From JBBKWQ01 sp037969115 (lineage in GTDB: Bacteria; Actinomycetota; Acidimicrobiia; Acidimicrobiales; Ilumatobacteraceae), in contig JBBKWQ010000290.1 in the NCBI GenBank assembly GCA_037969115.1, positions 1 through 13,151 of the forward strand: 13,151 nt of DNA, written 5' to 3'. The position numbers and the translations under genes were made by a program. Below, piece by piece: positions 6,277-12,259 of this stretch. Below the pieces are notes generated by a model, which worked only from the letters and a program-made list of their open reading frames with translations, was not told the origin of the DNA and searched no databases. The stretch's first letter is position 1. Every line of letters starts with the position of its first letter.

Positions 6277-7449
6277 CTATGCGGTACGGAGCCAGGCGAT
6301 TGGCTGGCGTGGTGTGACTCGTTCGGTGTCCACGGCGATGTAGCTCTGGAGTACGCCTGCGAAAGGAGAGCGCACCTCGTGTTCGCCGACGTGGCCGAGC
6401 ACGGAACCGACTTGGATGGACGCCCCGTCGGCGAGTTCGATGGGTGTGAAGATGCCGGCAGCCGGACTGACCACGAGCCGCTCGGAGGCGAACAGGTGCT
6501 CGCCGCCGACCGGTGCGGGAATCCCGGGCGCCTCGGCCCCGACCCATTCGAGCAGCTTGTCGAGATCTTCCGGGGTGGCGACCGAGATCGTGCGTGCACC
6601 GTCGACGCTGCGTTTCGCCATACCGGTCAGCACGCCGCCGGGCCCGAGTTCGGCGAACGACGTGACCCCGAGTTGTGACAACGTCTGAAGGCCGTGTTTC
6701 CATCGCACCGGGCTCGAAAGCTGAGCCGACAGCAACGCAGTCCACTCGGCGCCCGCGTGATGGGCCCTGGCATCGACGTTGGAGACGACCGGGATGTCGG
6801 CATCACGAATGTCGGCGGTGGCGATGGCATCTCGAAGGCGCTCGCGTGCCGAAGCCATGTACGGGGTGTGGAATGCTCCCGAGACCTGCAGCGCCATGAC
6901 GCGCTTCGCACCCAGGCCCTTCGCCTCGACTCCCGCTCGGTCCACCCCGTCGAGCGATCCGGCGATGACGACTTGACCGGGAGCGTTGAAGTTGGCGACC
7001 CACACGTCGGCGTCGGCCAGATTGCAGGCAACCTCGACCTGGTCGTCGTCGAGCCCGAGCACAGCTGCCATCGTGCCGGGCCGGTCGAGACCGGCGTCGT
7101 GCATCGCATCGGCTCGTGCCGAGACGAGCATGACACCTTCTTCGAATCCGAGCGCGCCCGTCGCCGCCAACGCGGTGTACTCGCCGAGACTGTGGCCGGA
7201 GCAGAAACTGGCGTCGATGCCGAGGCGCTCGACCGCATCGAGCACCATCAGGCTCGACACGAACGTGGTCAGTTGGGCGTTTCGCGTGTCTCTCAGTTCG
7301 TCGACATCGGCGTCGAGCAGCAACGCGGCAACGTCGCGGTCCGCGACGTCGCTCGCCTCGTCGACGAGCTCCCAGCTGTCGTGGTCGCGCCATGGCCTGC
7401 CCATCCCGGGCCGCTGTGAGCCCTGTCCGGGGAAGGTGAAAGCGAGCAT
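6277..7449 (-). CDS. fabD: Malonyl-CoA:ACP transacylase with C-terminal biotinyl/lipoyl-like domain
   Basis: FabD moves malonyl from CoA to ACP for FAS-II elongation. The first 300 or so residues are the usual enzyme: oxyanion loop GQGSQ (8-12), nucleophile Ser87 in GHSLGEYTAL, Arg112 that binds the malonyl carboxylate, NAPGQVVIAG (155-164), and catalytic His194 in GAFHTPYM. ELGPGGVLTGM (268-278) ends the conserved core. The protein is 390 residues instead of about 310. After a Pro/Gly linker (about 303-317), residues 320-390 read like a biotinyl/lipoyl beta-sandwich (VVSPAAGIF ... EVRSPFAGVLQSY ... PIAWL), but the hairpin that normally carries the modified Lys is missing. The ATG at 7449 has no SD; a TANNNT box lies 9 bases upstream, so a nearly leaderless message is likely. 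It is the first gene of the operon. Confidence 0.95.
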   Translation of the reverse strand: MLAFTFPGQGSQRPGMGRPWRDHDSWELVDEASDVADRDVAALLLDADVDELRDTRNAQLTTFVSSLMVLDAVERLGIDASFCSGHSLGEYTALAATGALGFEEGVMLVSARADAMHDAGLDRPGTMAAVLGLDDDQVEVACNLADADVWVANFNAPGQVVIAGSLDGVDRAGVEAKGLGAKRVMALQVSGAFHTPYMASARERLRDAIATADIRDADIPVVSNVDARAHHAGAEWTALLSAQLSSPVRWKHGLQTLSQLGVTSFAELGPGGVLTGMAKRSVDGARTISVATPEDLDKLLEWVGAEAPGIPAPVGGEHLFASERLVVSPAAGIFTPIELADGASIQVGSVLGHVGEHEVRSPFAGVLQSYIAVDTERVTPRQPIAWLRTA

Positions 7450-7458
7450 TGCTGGCGA

Positions 7459-7464
7459 AGGCTA
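7459..7464 (-). promoter_or_regulatory. Probable -10 of the fab operon promoter
   Basis: On the minus strand TAGCCT (TANNNT) lies 9 bases before the fabD ATG, predicting +1 two or three bases before the start codon. No SD is visible in CGCCAGCA before the ATG, consistent with leaderless translation. The -35 is not recognisable. Confidence 0.5.
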
Positions 7465-7496
7465 GACGCTCCGGACAGCCGTTCTTGCGCTACCGA

Positions 7497-7507
7497 CGGG
7501 TAACCCG
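7497..7507. promoter_or_regulatory. Palindrome CGGGT-A-ACCCG upstream of fabD
   Basis: An 11-base perfect palindrome with one central base sits 33 bases upstream of the fabD -10 element and about 48 bases before its start codon, in the intergenic region shared with the tRNA gene. This is where a fatty-acid regulator could bind, but no known operator consensus is claimed. Confidence 0.3.
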
Positions 7508-7598
7508 GCGCGGCATGTGTGGTCAGGGGCCGCGGGTGTCGTCATCGGCGTGCACTCGGGCGCCGACATGGGGCTCGTGGGTCTGCCGATCGGGCCGC

Positions 7599-7604
7599 TA
7601 GTCT
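7599..7604 (+). promoter_or_regulatory. -10 element of the tRNA gene
   Basis: TAGTCT fits TANNNT and ends 8 bases before the mature tRNA 5' end, so the primary transcript would carry almost no 5' leader. No clear -35 is seen. Confidence 0.45.
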
Positions 7605-7612
7605 CACACCAC

Positions 7613-7689
7613 GCCCCGGTGGCCCAACTGGCAGAGGCAGCGGTCTCAAACTCCGTACGGTGTGGGTTCGAATCCCACCCGGGGCACCA
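7613..7689 (+). tRNA. tRNA with anticodon CAA (Leu), short variable loop
   Basis: A complete 77-base cloverleaf. Acceptor GCCCCGG (7613-7619) pairs perfectly with CCGGGGC (7679-7685), followed by A73 and an encoded CCA (7687-7689). The D arm has three pairs (GCC 7622-7624 with GGC 7636-7638) and a GG pair in its loop, a layout like tRNA-Leu. The anticodon stem GCGGT/TCCGT has a G-U pair and a U-U mismatch next to the loop CTCAAAC; U33 at 7646 fixes the anticodon as CAA (7647-7649), reading UUG. The T arm GTGGG-TTCGAAT-CCCAC is perfect. The variable region is only five bases (7657-7661), whereas bacterial Leu tRNAs normally have a long arm. The RNA gene is certain; the charging identity is less so. 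Confidence 0.92.
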
Positions 7690-7738
7690 CGTCGCGTGAC
7701 CGAGCGTCGAACTTCCCTCGTCGACGTCGCCGTGTGGC

Positions 7739-7755
7739 GGCCGCCCCGAGCGGCC
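7739..7755 (+). terminator. GC hairpin after the tRNA
   Basis: GGCCGC (7739-7744) and GCGGCC (7750-7755) form a 6-bp stem with loop CCCGA, 50 bases past the tRNA and just upstream of the next -10 box. No T-run follows. Weak candidate. Confidence 0.3.
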
Positions 7756-7764
7756 CGCAGCATC

Positions 7765-7770
7765 TAACCT
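7765..7770 (+). promoter_or_regulatory. Possible -10 for the small coiled-coil gene
   Basis: TAACCT fits TANNNT and ends 10 bases before the ATG at 7781, predicting a leader of only three or four bases. There is no SD in GGGCGACGTC before the ATG. Supports independent, nearly leaderless expression. Confidence 0.4.
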
Positions 7771-7780
7771 GGGCGACGTC

Positions 7781-8065
7781 ATGGCTGCATGGTTGGTGGA
7801 ACGACGATTGTCGCAAACGGTCACCCGGTTGAAGTCACTGCGAGGCGAACTCGCACAGATCGACGAGCAACTCGACGTGTTCGCCGACGACGCCGACGCG
7901 CAGGCGATTCGCGCGCTCGTGTCGGAGACGCCGGGCGCAGCCCGGGATGCGAGCGATGCGCGTCAACACGCCGACGCGATGGCCAAGCACCGGCAGCACG
8001 TGCTGAACGCGATCGCCGAGCTCGAGAAGCGCCAGGATCAGCTCCTCGACCAGCTCACGCGGTGA
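7781..8065 (+). CDS. Small coiled-coil protein of unknown function
   Basis: I do not recognise this 94-residue protein. It is almost entirely helical in appearance, rich in Ala, Asp, Glu, Gln, Arg and Leu, with heptad-like Leu/Ile/Val spacing in two segments (about residues 8-35, RLKSLRGELAQIDEQL, and 65-94, LNAIAELEKRQDQLLDQL), separated by an Asp/Ala-rich middle. It has no signal peptide, membrane segment, Cys or enzyme motif. GC-rich third codon positions and a lone good frame support it as real. It sits between the tRNA and the ANTAR regulator on the same strand, 122 bases before the latter. A cytoplasmic adaptor or dimerising partner is possible, but that is a guess. Confidence 0.75.
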   Translation: MAAWLVERRLSQTVTRLKSLRGELAQIDEQLDVFADDADAQAIRALVSETPGAARDASDARQHADAMAKHRQHVLNAIAELEKRQDQLLDQLTR

Positions 8066-8142
8066 CGCATGGGCGGGCCGGTTCACGGTTCGAAACGATT
8101 CTGGGCAAAACGAATGTGGTAGGGGTCTGCTTGAATGGGTGC

Positions 8143-8182
8143 CGTTGCATCCGGCAGCGTTGTCCGGATTGATCCGAAGGGA
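8143..8182 (+). promoter_or_regulatory. Leader stem-loop(s) before the ANTAR regulator
   Basis: ATCCGGC (8149-8155) pairs with G-CCGGAT (8162, 8164-8169; U8163 bulged), closing a six-base loop AGCGUU. A competing stem pairs CGTTG (8143-8147) with CAGCG (8155-8159), so the two are exclusive. The hexaloop hairpin ends 7 bases before the SD AAGGGA (8177-8182). ANTAR proteins bind paired hairpins with hexaloops having A first and G fourth, which this loop has. I did not find a convincing second hairpin. Confidence 0.35.
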
Positions 8183-8187
8183 ACACC

Positions 8188-8766
8188 GTGTCGATTCGTG
8201 TCGTGATCGCTGAAGATGAAGCCATCATCCGAATGGATTTGCGCGAGACGCTCGAGGAAGAGGGTTACGAAGTCGTCGCGGAGACCGGGCGCGGCGACGA
8301 TGCCGTGCGTCTGGTTCGCGATCTGCAACCCGACATCGCGATCCTCGACGTGAAGATGCCGGGCATGGACGGCCTGGAAGCGGCCGGCATCATCACCGGC
8401 GAGAAGATCTGCGGCGTCCTCGTGCTCACGGCGTTCAGCCAACGCGAAGTGATCGAGCAGGCCCGCGACGCCGGTGCGCTCGCCTATCTGGTGAAGCCGT
8501 TCCAGAAGAGCGACCTGATTCCGGCGATCGAGGTCGCCATCGGCCGTTTCCGCGAACTACGCGCCTTGACCGGCGAGATCGATGCGTTGGGTGAGCAGCT
8601 CGAAACCCGCAAGATGATCGATCGAGCCAAGGGTGTGTTGATCGACCAGTGTGGCCTGAAGGAGTCCGACGCCTTCACGTTCATCCAGCGAACGGCCATG
8701 AGCGAACGCATCAAGATGCGCGACGTCGCGGAGCGCATCCTCGACGGAAGTCTGCGCCCGCGTTGA
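8188..8766 (+). CDS. pdtaR: Receiver-ANTAR response regulator, PdtaR-like
   Basis: This 192-residue regulator probably controls gene expression by binding RNA, as ANTAR antiterminators do. The receiver domain (1-120) has acidic pocket Glu9/Asp10, phospho-acceptor Asp54 in AILDVKMPG, switch Thr81 and Lys103 in LVKPF, all intact. A helical linker leads to the ANTAR domain (about 130-187): ETRKMIDRAKGVLI, then ESDAFTFIQRTAM and RDVAERIL. The GTG start is 5 bases after AAGGGA. Size, domain order and location just before polA match M. tuberculosis PdtaR (Rv1626), whose kinase PdtaS is encoded elsewhere; no kinase gene is adjacent here either. The gene is 10 bases before polA and may be co-transcribed with it. 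A NasT/AmiR-type role is the alternative. Confidence 0.93.
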   Translation: MSIRVVIAEDEAIIRMDLRETLEEEGYEVVAETGRGDDAVRLVRDLQPDIAILDVKMPGMDGLEAAGIITGEKICGVLVLTAFSQREVIEQARDAGALAYLVKPFQKSDLIPAIEVAIGRFRELRALTGEIDALGEQLETRKMIDRAKGVLIDQCGLKESDAFTFIQRTAMSERIKMRDVAERILDGSLRPR

Positions 8767-8776
8767 CGGAGCACTC

Positions 8777-11455
8777 ATGAGCACGGTGATGTTGGTCGAC
8801 GGCAACTCGCTGACGTATCGCGCGTTCTTCGCGTTGCCGGCCGACATGGCCACGGCGAGCGGCCAGGTCACGAACGCGGTGTTCGGCTTCACGTCGATGC
8901 TGATCAACGTGCTGAAAGACCATCATCCCGACGGCATGCTCGTCGCGTTCGACCGTCCGGAGCCGACTTTTCGACACGAGGCCGAGCCCGAGTACAAGGC
9001 GCAACGCGAATCGGCACCCGACATCCTGCGCCAGCAGATGGGGCTGGTTCGAGAGGTGCTCGACTCCCTGGGGATCCAGCAGGTCGAAGCAGCAGGCTGG
9101 GAGGCCGACGACCTGATTGCCTCCGCCTCCAAGGTGCTCGTCGACCGGGGTGACGACGTCATCATCGTCACCGGCGATCGCGACAGCTATCAACTCGTCC
9201 GCGACCCGAACGTGCGGGTGCTGTACAACAAGCGCGGCGTGAGCGATTACGCCTTCTACGACGAGGCCGGAATCGAGGAACGCACCGGCGTCCATCCCAC
9301 GTTGTACCCCCAATACGCAGCACTTCGCGGCGACAACAGCGACAACCTGCCCGGCGTTCCGGGCGTCGGCGAGAAGACAGCAGCGAAGCTCATCAACAAG
9401 TACGGCGGCCTCGACGGCATCTTCGCGCACGTCGACGAGCAGACACCGAAGCTGAAGTCGAACCTGATCGAGAACGAGGAGCGTGCGAGGAAGAACCTCG
9501 AGCTGATGATCCTGCACACCGACGCCCCTCTCGACACGGTCGACTTCGAAACGCTGGAGATCTCACCGAAGCCCGACGAGGTCCAACGGCTGTTCGATTT
9601 CCTCGAGTTCCGTGTCTTGGCCGACAGACTTGCCGAGGCGCTCGGGCCGTCGGCCGGCATCGCGGCAGGCGCCGAGCGCCAAGAACTGGTTGCCGAGGTC
9701 GAACAGATCGACGACGCCGAGGCCGCGGCGGCACTGCTCGGCGGTCTCGACACACTCGATGTGATGGGGGCCTGGGAGGGCGAACCGGGCCGGAGCGCGT
9801 TCACGGGGCTCGCCGTCGTCACCGACGCGAGCTCTGCCGAGGTCGTGTGGCTCGGTGTCGAGACGGTGTTCCAGCCCGTCGTCGTCTCAGCGCTTGCCGC
9901 CCACCCGAGCATTCGTGGCCACAACGTGAAGGCGCTGATGCGTTCGTTGCTCGCCCAGTCGGGCGCCGCCGCCGATCTTCCCGGCCTGCAACTCGACACG
10001 GCGATCGCCGCGTATCTCATCGACCCGGCCGAGGCCCGCTACGAGCTGAGCGACCTCATCGACAAGTTCACCGATTTCGCGCCGCCGAGCGACGATGCTG
10101 CGGTGTCGGGTCAGCTCGACCTCGATGGCACGTCGGTCACCGACGCCGCACGCGCTGGTCGTGGCGCCCTCGCAGTCCACCACGTCGCAGCGCCCATCGA
10201 GGCGAGTCTCGCCGCGCAGGGAATGGCCGAGCTCTATCACACGGTCGAGAACCCATTGGTGCGCGTGCTCGCGCGCATGGAGCACCTCGGTGTCGGCGTC
10301 GACCGTGGCACGCTCATGAACATCAACGACCGGTTGACCAGTGAGGTGGAGCGGCTGGGGTCAGAGCTTCGCGAAGTCGCCGGCAAGGACGACCTCAACC
10401 TGAACTCACCGACGCAGCTGCGTGAACTGCTGTTCACCGAGAAGTCGTTGAGCCCGAGCGGGGTGAAGAAGACCAAATCGGGATACTCGACCGACGCCCA
10501 GACCTTGGAAAAGCTGAAGGACCAATGGCCAGAGTTCATCGTGCCGCTGTTGCGACATCGCGAAGTCGAGAAGCTCCGCGGCACGTACGGCGAGGGCCTG
10601 CTGCACGAAGTGGGGCCCGACGGGCGGATTCATGCCACGTTCAACCAGACGGTGGCGCGAACGGGTCGCCTCAGCTCCGACAAGCCGAACCTGCACAACA
10701 TCCCGGTCCGTAGCGACGAGGGCCGGGTGTTCCGCACGGCATTCGTTCCCGGCTCCGACCGCATGTTGCTCGTCGCCGACTACAACCAGATCGAGCTTCG
10801 TTGTATCGCTCACCTGGCCGCCGACCCGGGCCTCGTCGACGCGTTCACGAGTGGCCAGGACATCCACAATGCAACAGCGTCGCGTGTGTTCGGAGTGGAA
10901 CCCGCCGACGTCACGATCGATCAACGATCGAAGGCGAAGATGGTGTCATACGGTCTCGCCTACGGGATGGAGGCCTACGGCCTGGGCCAGCGACTCGGCA
11001 TCGCCACCGACGAGGCGTCCGTGATTCTCGACGCCTACTTCGAGGCATTCCCGAACGTGAAGGCGTACATGGACGCCACCGTGATCGAGGCCCGCAAGCA
11101 CGGCTATACCGAGACGCTGTTCGGTCGCCGACGTCCCATCCCCGAGCTGTTGAACTCGAACTGGCGAATTCGTCAGGCCGGCGAGCGACAGGCGATGAAC
11201 GCCGGTATTCAGGGCCTGGCGGCCGACATCTTCAAGGTGGCGCTGGTGCGGATCGACGCCGCGCTCACCGAACACGACTTCGACAGCGATCTCGTTCTCC
11301 AGGTGCACGACGAGGTGATCCTCGAGGTGCCCGCCGGCGAACACGACGCTGTCGGAACTCTCGTGGTCGACCTGATGATGGGAGCAGCCGACCTCGACGT
11401 GCCGCTCGAGGTGAACGTGTCGTGGGGACACACCTGGGCCGACGCCAAGGGCTGA
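8777..11455 (+). CDS. polA: DNA polymerase I
   Basis: The 892-residue repair and Okazaki-processing polymerase. The N-terminal 5' nuclease (about 1-295) shows LVDGNSLTYRAFF, EADDLIAS, GDRDSYQLV and DNLPGVPGVGEKTAAKLI. The middle region (about 310-480) has the 3'-5' exonuclease fold position, but the metal-binding acids are gone: DVMGAWEGEP replaces the DxE motif and GHNVKALMRSL lacks the second Asp. The polymerase domain (about 490-892) is intact: motif A VADYNQIELR with Asp668, motif B with Arg717, Lys721, Tyr725 and Tyr729, and motif C LQVHDEVILE with His844 and Asp845. Tyr725 replaces the Phe762 of E. coli, as in other actinobacterial enzymes. The ATG follows GGAG by five bases. polA lies between the ANTAR regulator and a methyltransferase. 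Confidence 0.98.
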   Translation: MSTVMLVDGNSLTYRAFFALPADMATASGQVTNAVFGFTSMLINVLKDHHPDGMLVAFDRPEPTFRHEAEPEYKAQRESAPDILRQQMGLVREVLDSLGIQQVEAAGWEADDLIASASKVLVDRGDDVIIVTGDRDSYQLVRDPNVRVLYNKRGVSDYAFYDEAGIEERTGVHPTLYPQYAALRGDNSDNLPGVPGVGEKTAAKLINKYGGLDGIFAHVDEQTPKLKSNLIENEERARKNLELMILHTDAPLDTVDFETLEISPKPDEVQRLFDFLEFRVLADRLAEALGPSAGIAAGAERQELVAEVEQIDDAEAAAALLGGLDTLDVMGAWEGEPGRSAFTGLAVVTDASSAEVVWLGVETVFQPVVVSALAAHPSIRGHNVKALMRSLLAQSGAAADLPGLQLDTAIAAYLIDPAEARYELSDLIDKFTDFAPPSDDAAVSGQLDLDGTSVTDAARAGRGALAVHHVAAPIEASLAAQGMAELYHTVENPLVRVLARMEHLGVGVDRGTLMNINDRLTSEVERLGSELREVAGKDDLNLNSPTQLRELLFTEKSLSPSGVKKTKSGYSTDAQTLEKLKDQWPEFIVPLLRHREVEKLRGTYGEGLLHEVGPDGRIHATFNQTVARTGRLSSDKPNLHNIPVRSDEGRVFRTAFVPGSDRMLLVADYNQIELRCIAHLAADPGLVDAFTSGQDIHNATASRVFGVEPADVTIDQRSKAKMVSYGLAYGMEAYGLGQRLGIATDEASVILDAYFEAFPNVKAYMDATVIEARKHGYTETLFGRRRPIPELLNSNWRIRQAGERQAMNAGIQGLAADIFKVALVRIDAALTEHDFDSDLVLQVHDEVILEVPAGEHDAVGTLVVDLMMGAADLDVPLEVNVSWGHTWADAKG

Positions 11456-11462
11456 GGTCGAC

Positions 11463-12176
11463 GTGGATCACTGGTTCGAATCGGTCGCCGAACACCTCGG
11501 CGGCGCCTACCTTCGGTACTCGTTCACGAAGGGCACCGCGCAGGAGGTCGACTTCCTCGTCGACGCGCTCCAACTCAGTGCCGGCGATCGCGTGCTCGAC
11601 GTGGGATGCGGTCCCGGACGGCACGCCTACGCGCTCGCGGATCGTGGCGTGGTGGTGCACGGCATCGACATCAGCCAGAAGTTCGTCGACATCGCGGCGG
11701 CGAGCGCGCCGACCGGCGCATCGTTCGAACGGCTCGACGCCCGGTCGATGGCATTCGACAGCGAGTTCGATGCCGTGATCTGCCTCTGTCAGGGCGCATT
11801 CGGGCTGATGACCGCTGATCGAGACGACGATGCGGTGGTCGCGGGCATGGCGAGAGCCCTACGGCCCGGCGGTCGGCTGGCCCTGAGCGCGTTCAGCTCC
11901 TACTTCGTCGTGAAGTACCACGAAACGGCCACCTTCTCCGCCCACGACGGGGTGTCGCACGAGCGGACCGAGATCCGCGACGAGCAGGGCACGACGATCG
12001 AAACCGACCTGTGGACAGGGTGCTTCACGCCGCGCGAACTCCGCCTCATCTGTGCGGCTCATCGACTGAGGGTCGAGTCCATCAGCAGTGTCGAGCCGGG
12101 CGCCTTCTCATTCGGCGAGCCGAGCGTGGAATCGCCAGAGTTCCTGCTCATCGCGACCGCTCTGTTGGATCGCTGA
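11463..12176 (+). CDS. Class I SAM-dependent methyltransferase
   Basis: A 237-residue cytoplasmic methyltransferase of unknown substrate. Motif I is RVLDVGCGPGRHAYALADRG (SAM glycine loop at residues 46-52), the ribose-binding acid is Asp69 in HGIDIS, a motif II-like AVICLCQGAFGLM lies near 109-121, and ALRPGGRLALSAFSS near 135-150 is the post-III strand. The C-terminal half, with ESPEFLLIATAL at the end, is beta-rich and probably forms the substrate cap. The N-terminal YLRYSFTKGTAQEVDF block looks like a conserved signature of a subfamily. The GTG start is 4 bases after GAGGT and 7 bases after the polA stop, so it is probably co-transcribed with polA. The rpsA promoter overlaps its end. Confidence 0.88.
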   Translation: MDHWFESVAEHLGGAYLRYSFTKGTAQEVDFLVDALQLSAGDRVLDVGCGPGRHAYALADRGVVVHGIDISQKFVDIAAASAPTGASFERLDARSMAFDSEFDAVICLCQGAFGLMTADRDDDAVVAGMARALRPGGRLALSAFSSYFVVKYHETATFSAHDGVSHERTEIRDEQGTTIETDLWTGCFTPRELRLICAAHRLRVESISSVEPGAFSFGEPSVESPEFLLIATALLDR

Positions 12177-12191
12177 CACGGCTGGTAGCCT
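12165..12191 (+). promoter_or_regulatory. Probable rpsA promoter
   Basis: TTGGAT (12165-12170) and TAGCCT (12186-12191) with a 15-base spacer resemble a housekeeping promoter; the spacer is slightly short. It overlaps the end of the methyltransferase gene. +1 would be near 12198, giving a leader of about 62 bases. Confidence 0.5.
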
Positions 12192-12198
12192 TCATCGC

Positions 12199-12219
12199 TG
12201 CACCGGAACCACCGGTGCA
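12199..12219 (+). promoter_or_regulatory. Stem-loop at the 5' end of the rpsA leader
   Basis: TGCACCGG (12199-12206) and CCGGTGCA (12212-12219) form a perfect 8-bp stem with loop AACCA. It starts about one base after the predicted +1. No T-run follows directly, so a stabilising or regulatory 5' hairpin is more likely than a terminator of the methyltransferase, though the latter is possible. Confidence 0.6.
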
Positions 12220-12259
12220 TTCCATCACGATCCCGTCCGCCCTGAAAGCAGTTTTTCCT

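Noticed and set aside
6254..6745. Upstream extension of the fabH frame
   Set aside because: It lies in fabD in another frame, is Arg-rich, and the ATG at 6253 has an SD and the family N terminus.
7517..7767. Open frames across the tRNA on the plus strand
   Set aside because: They translate the tRNA itself; their recognisable ends (GFESHPGH, VRIPPGA) are the well-known products of mis-called tRNA genes.
7462..7824. 120-codon minus-strand frame over the tRNA
   Set aside because: The GWDSNPHRTEFETA segment is a typical antisense-tRNA artefact, and the frame overlaps the fab promoter region and the coiled-coil gene.
8711..9517. 268-codon minus-strand frame over the start of polA
   Set aside because: Shadow of the 5' nuclease domain, which is intact on the plus strand.
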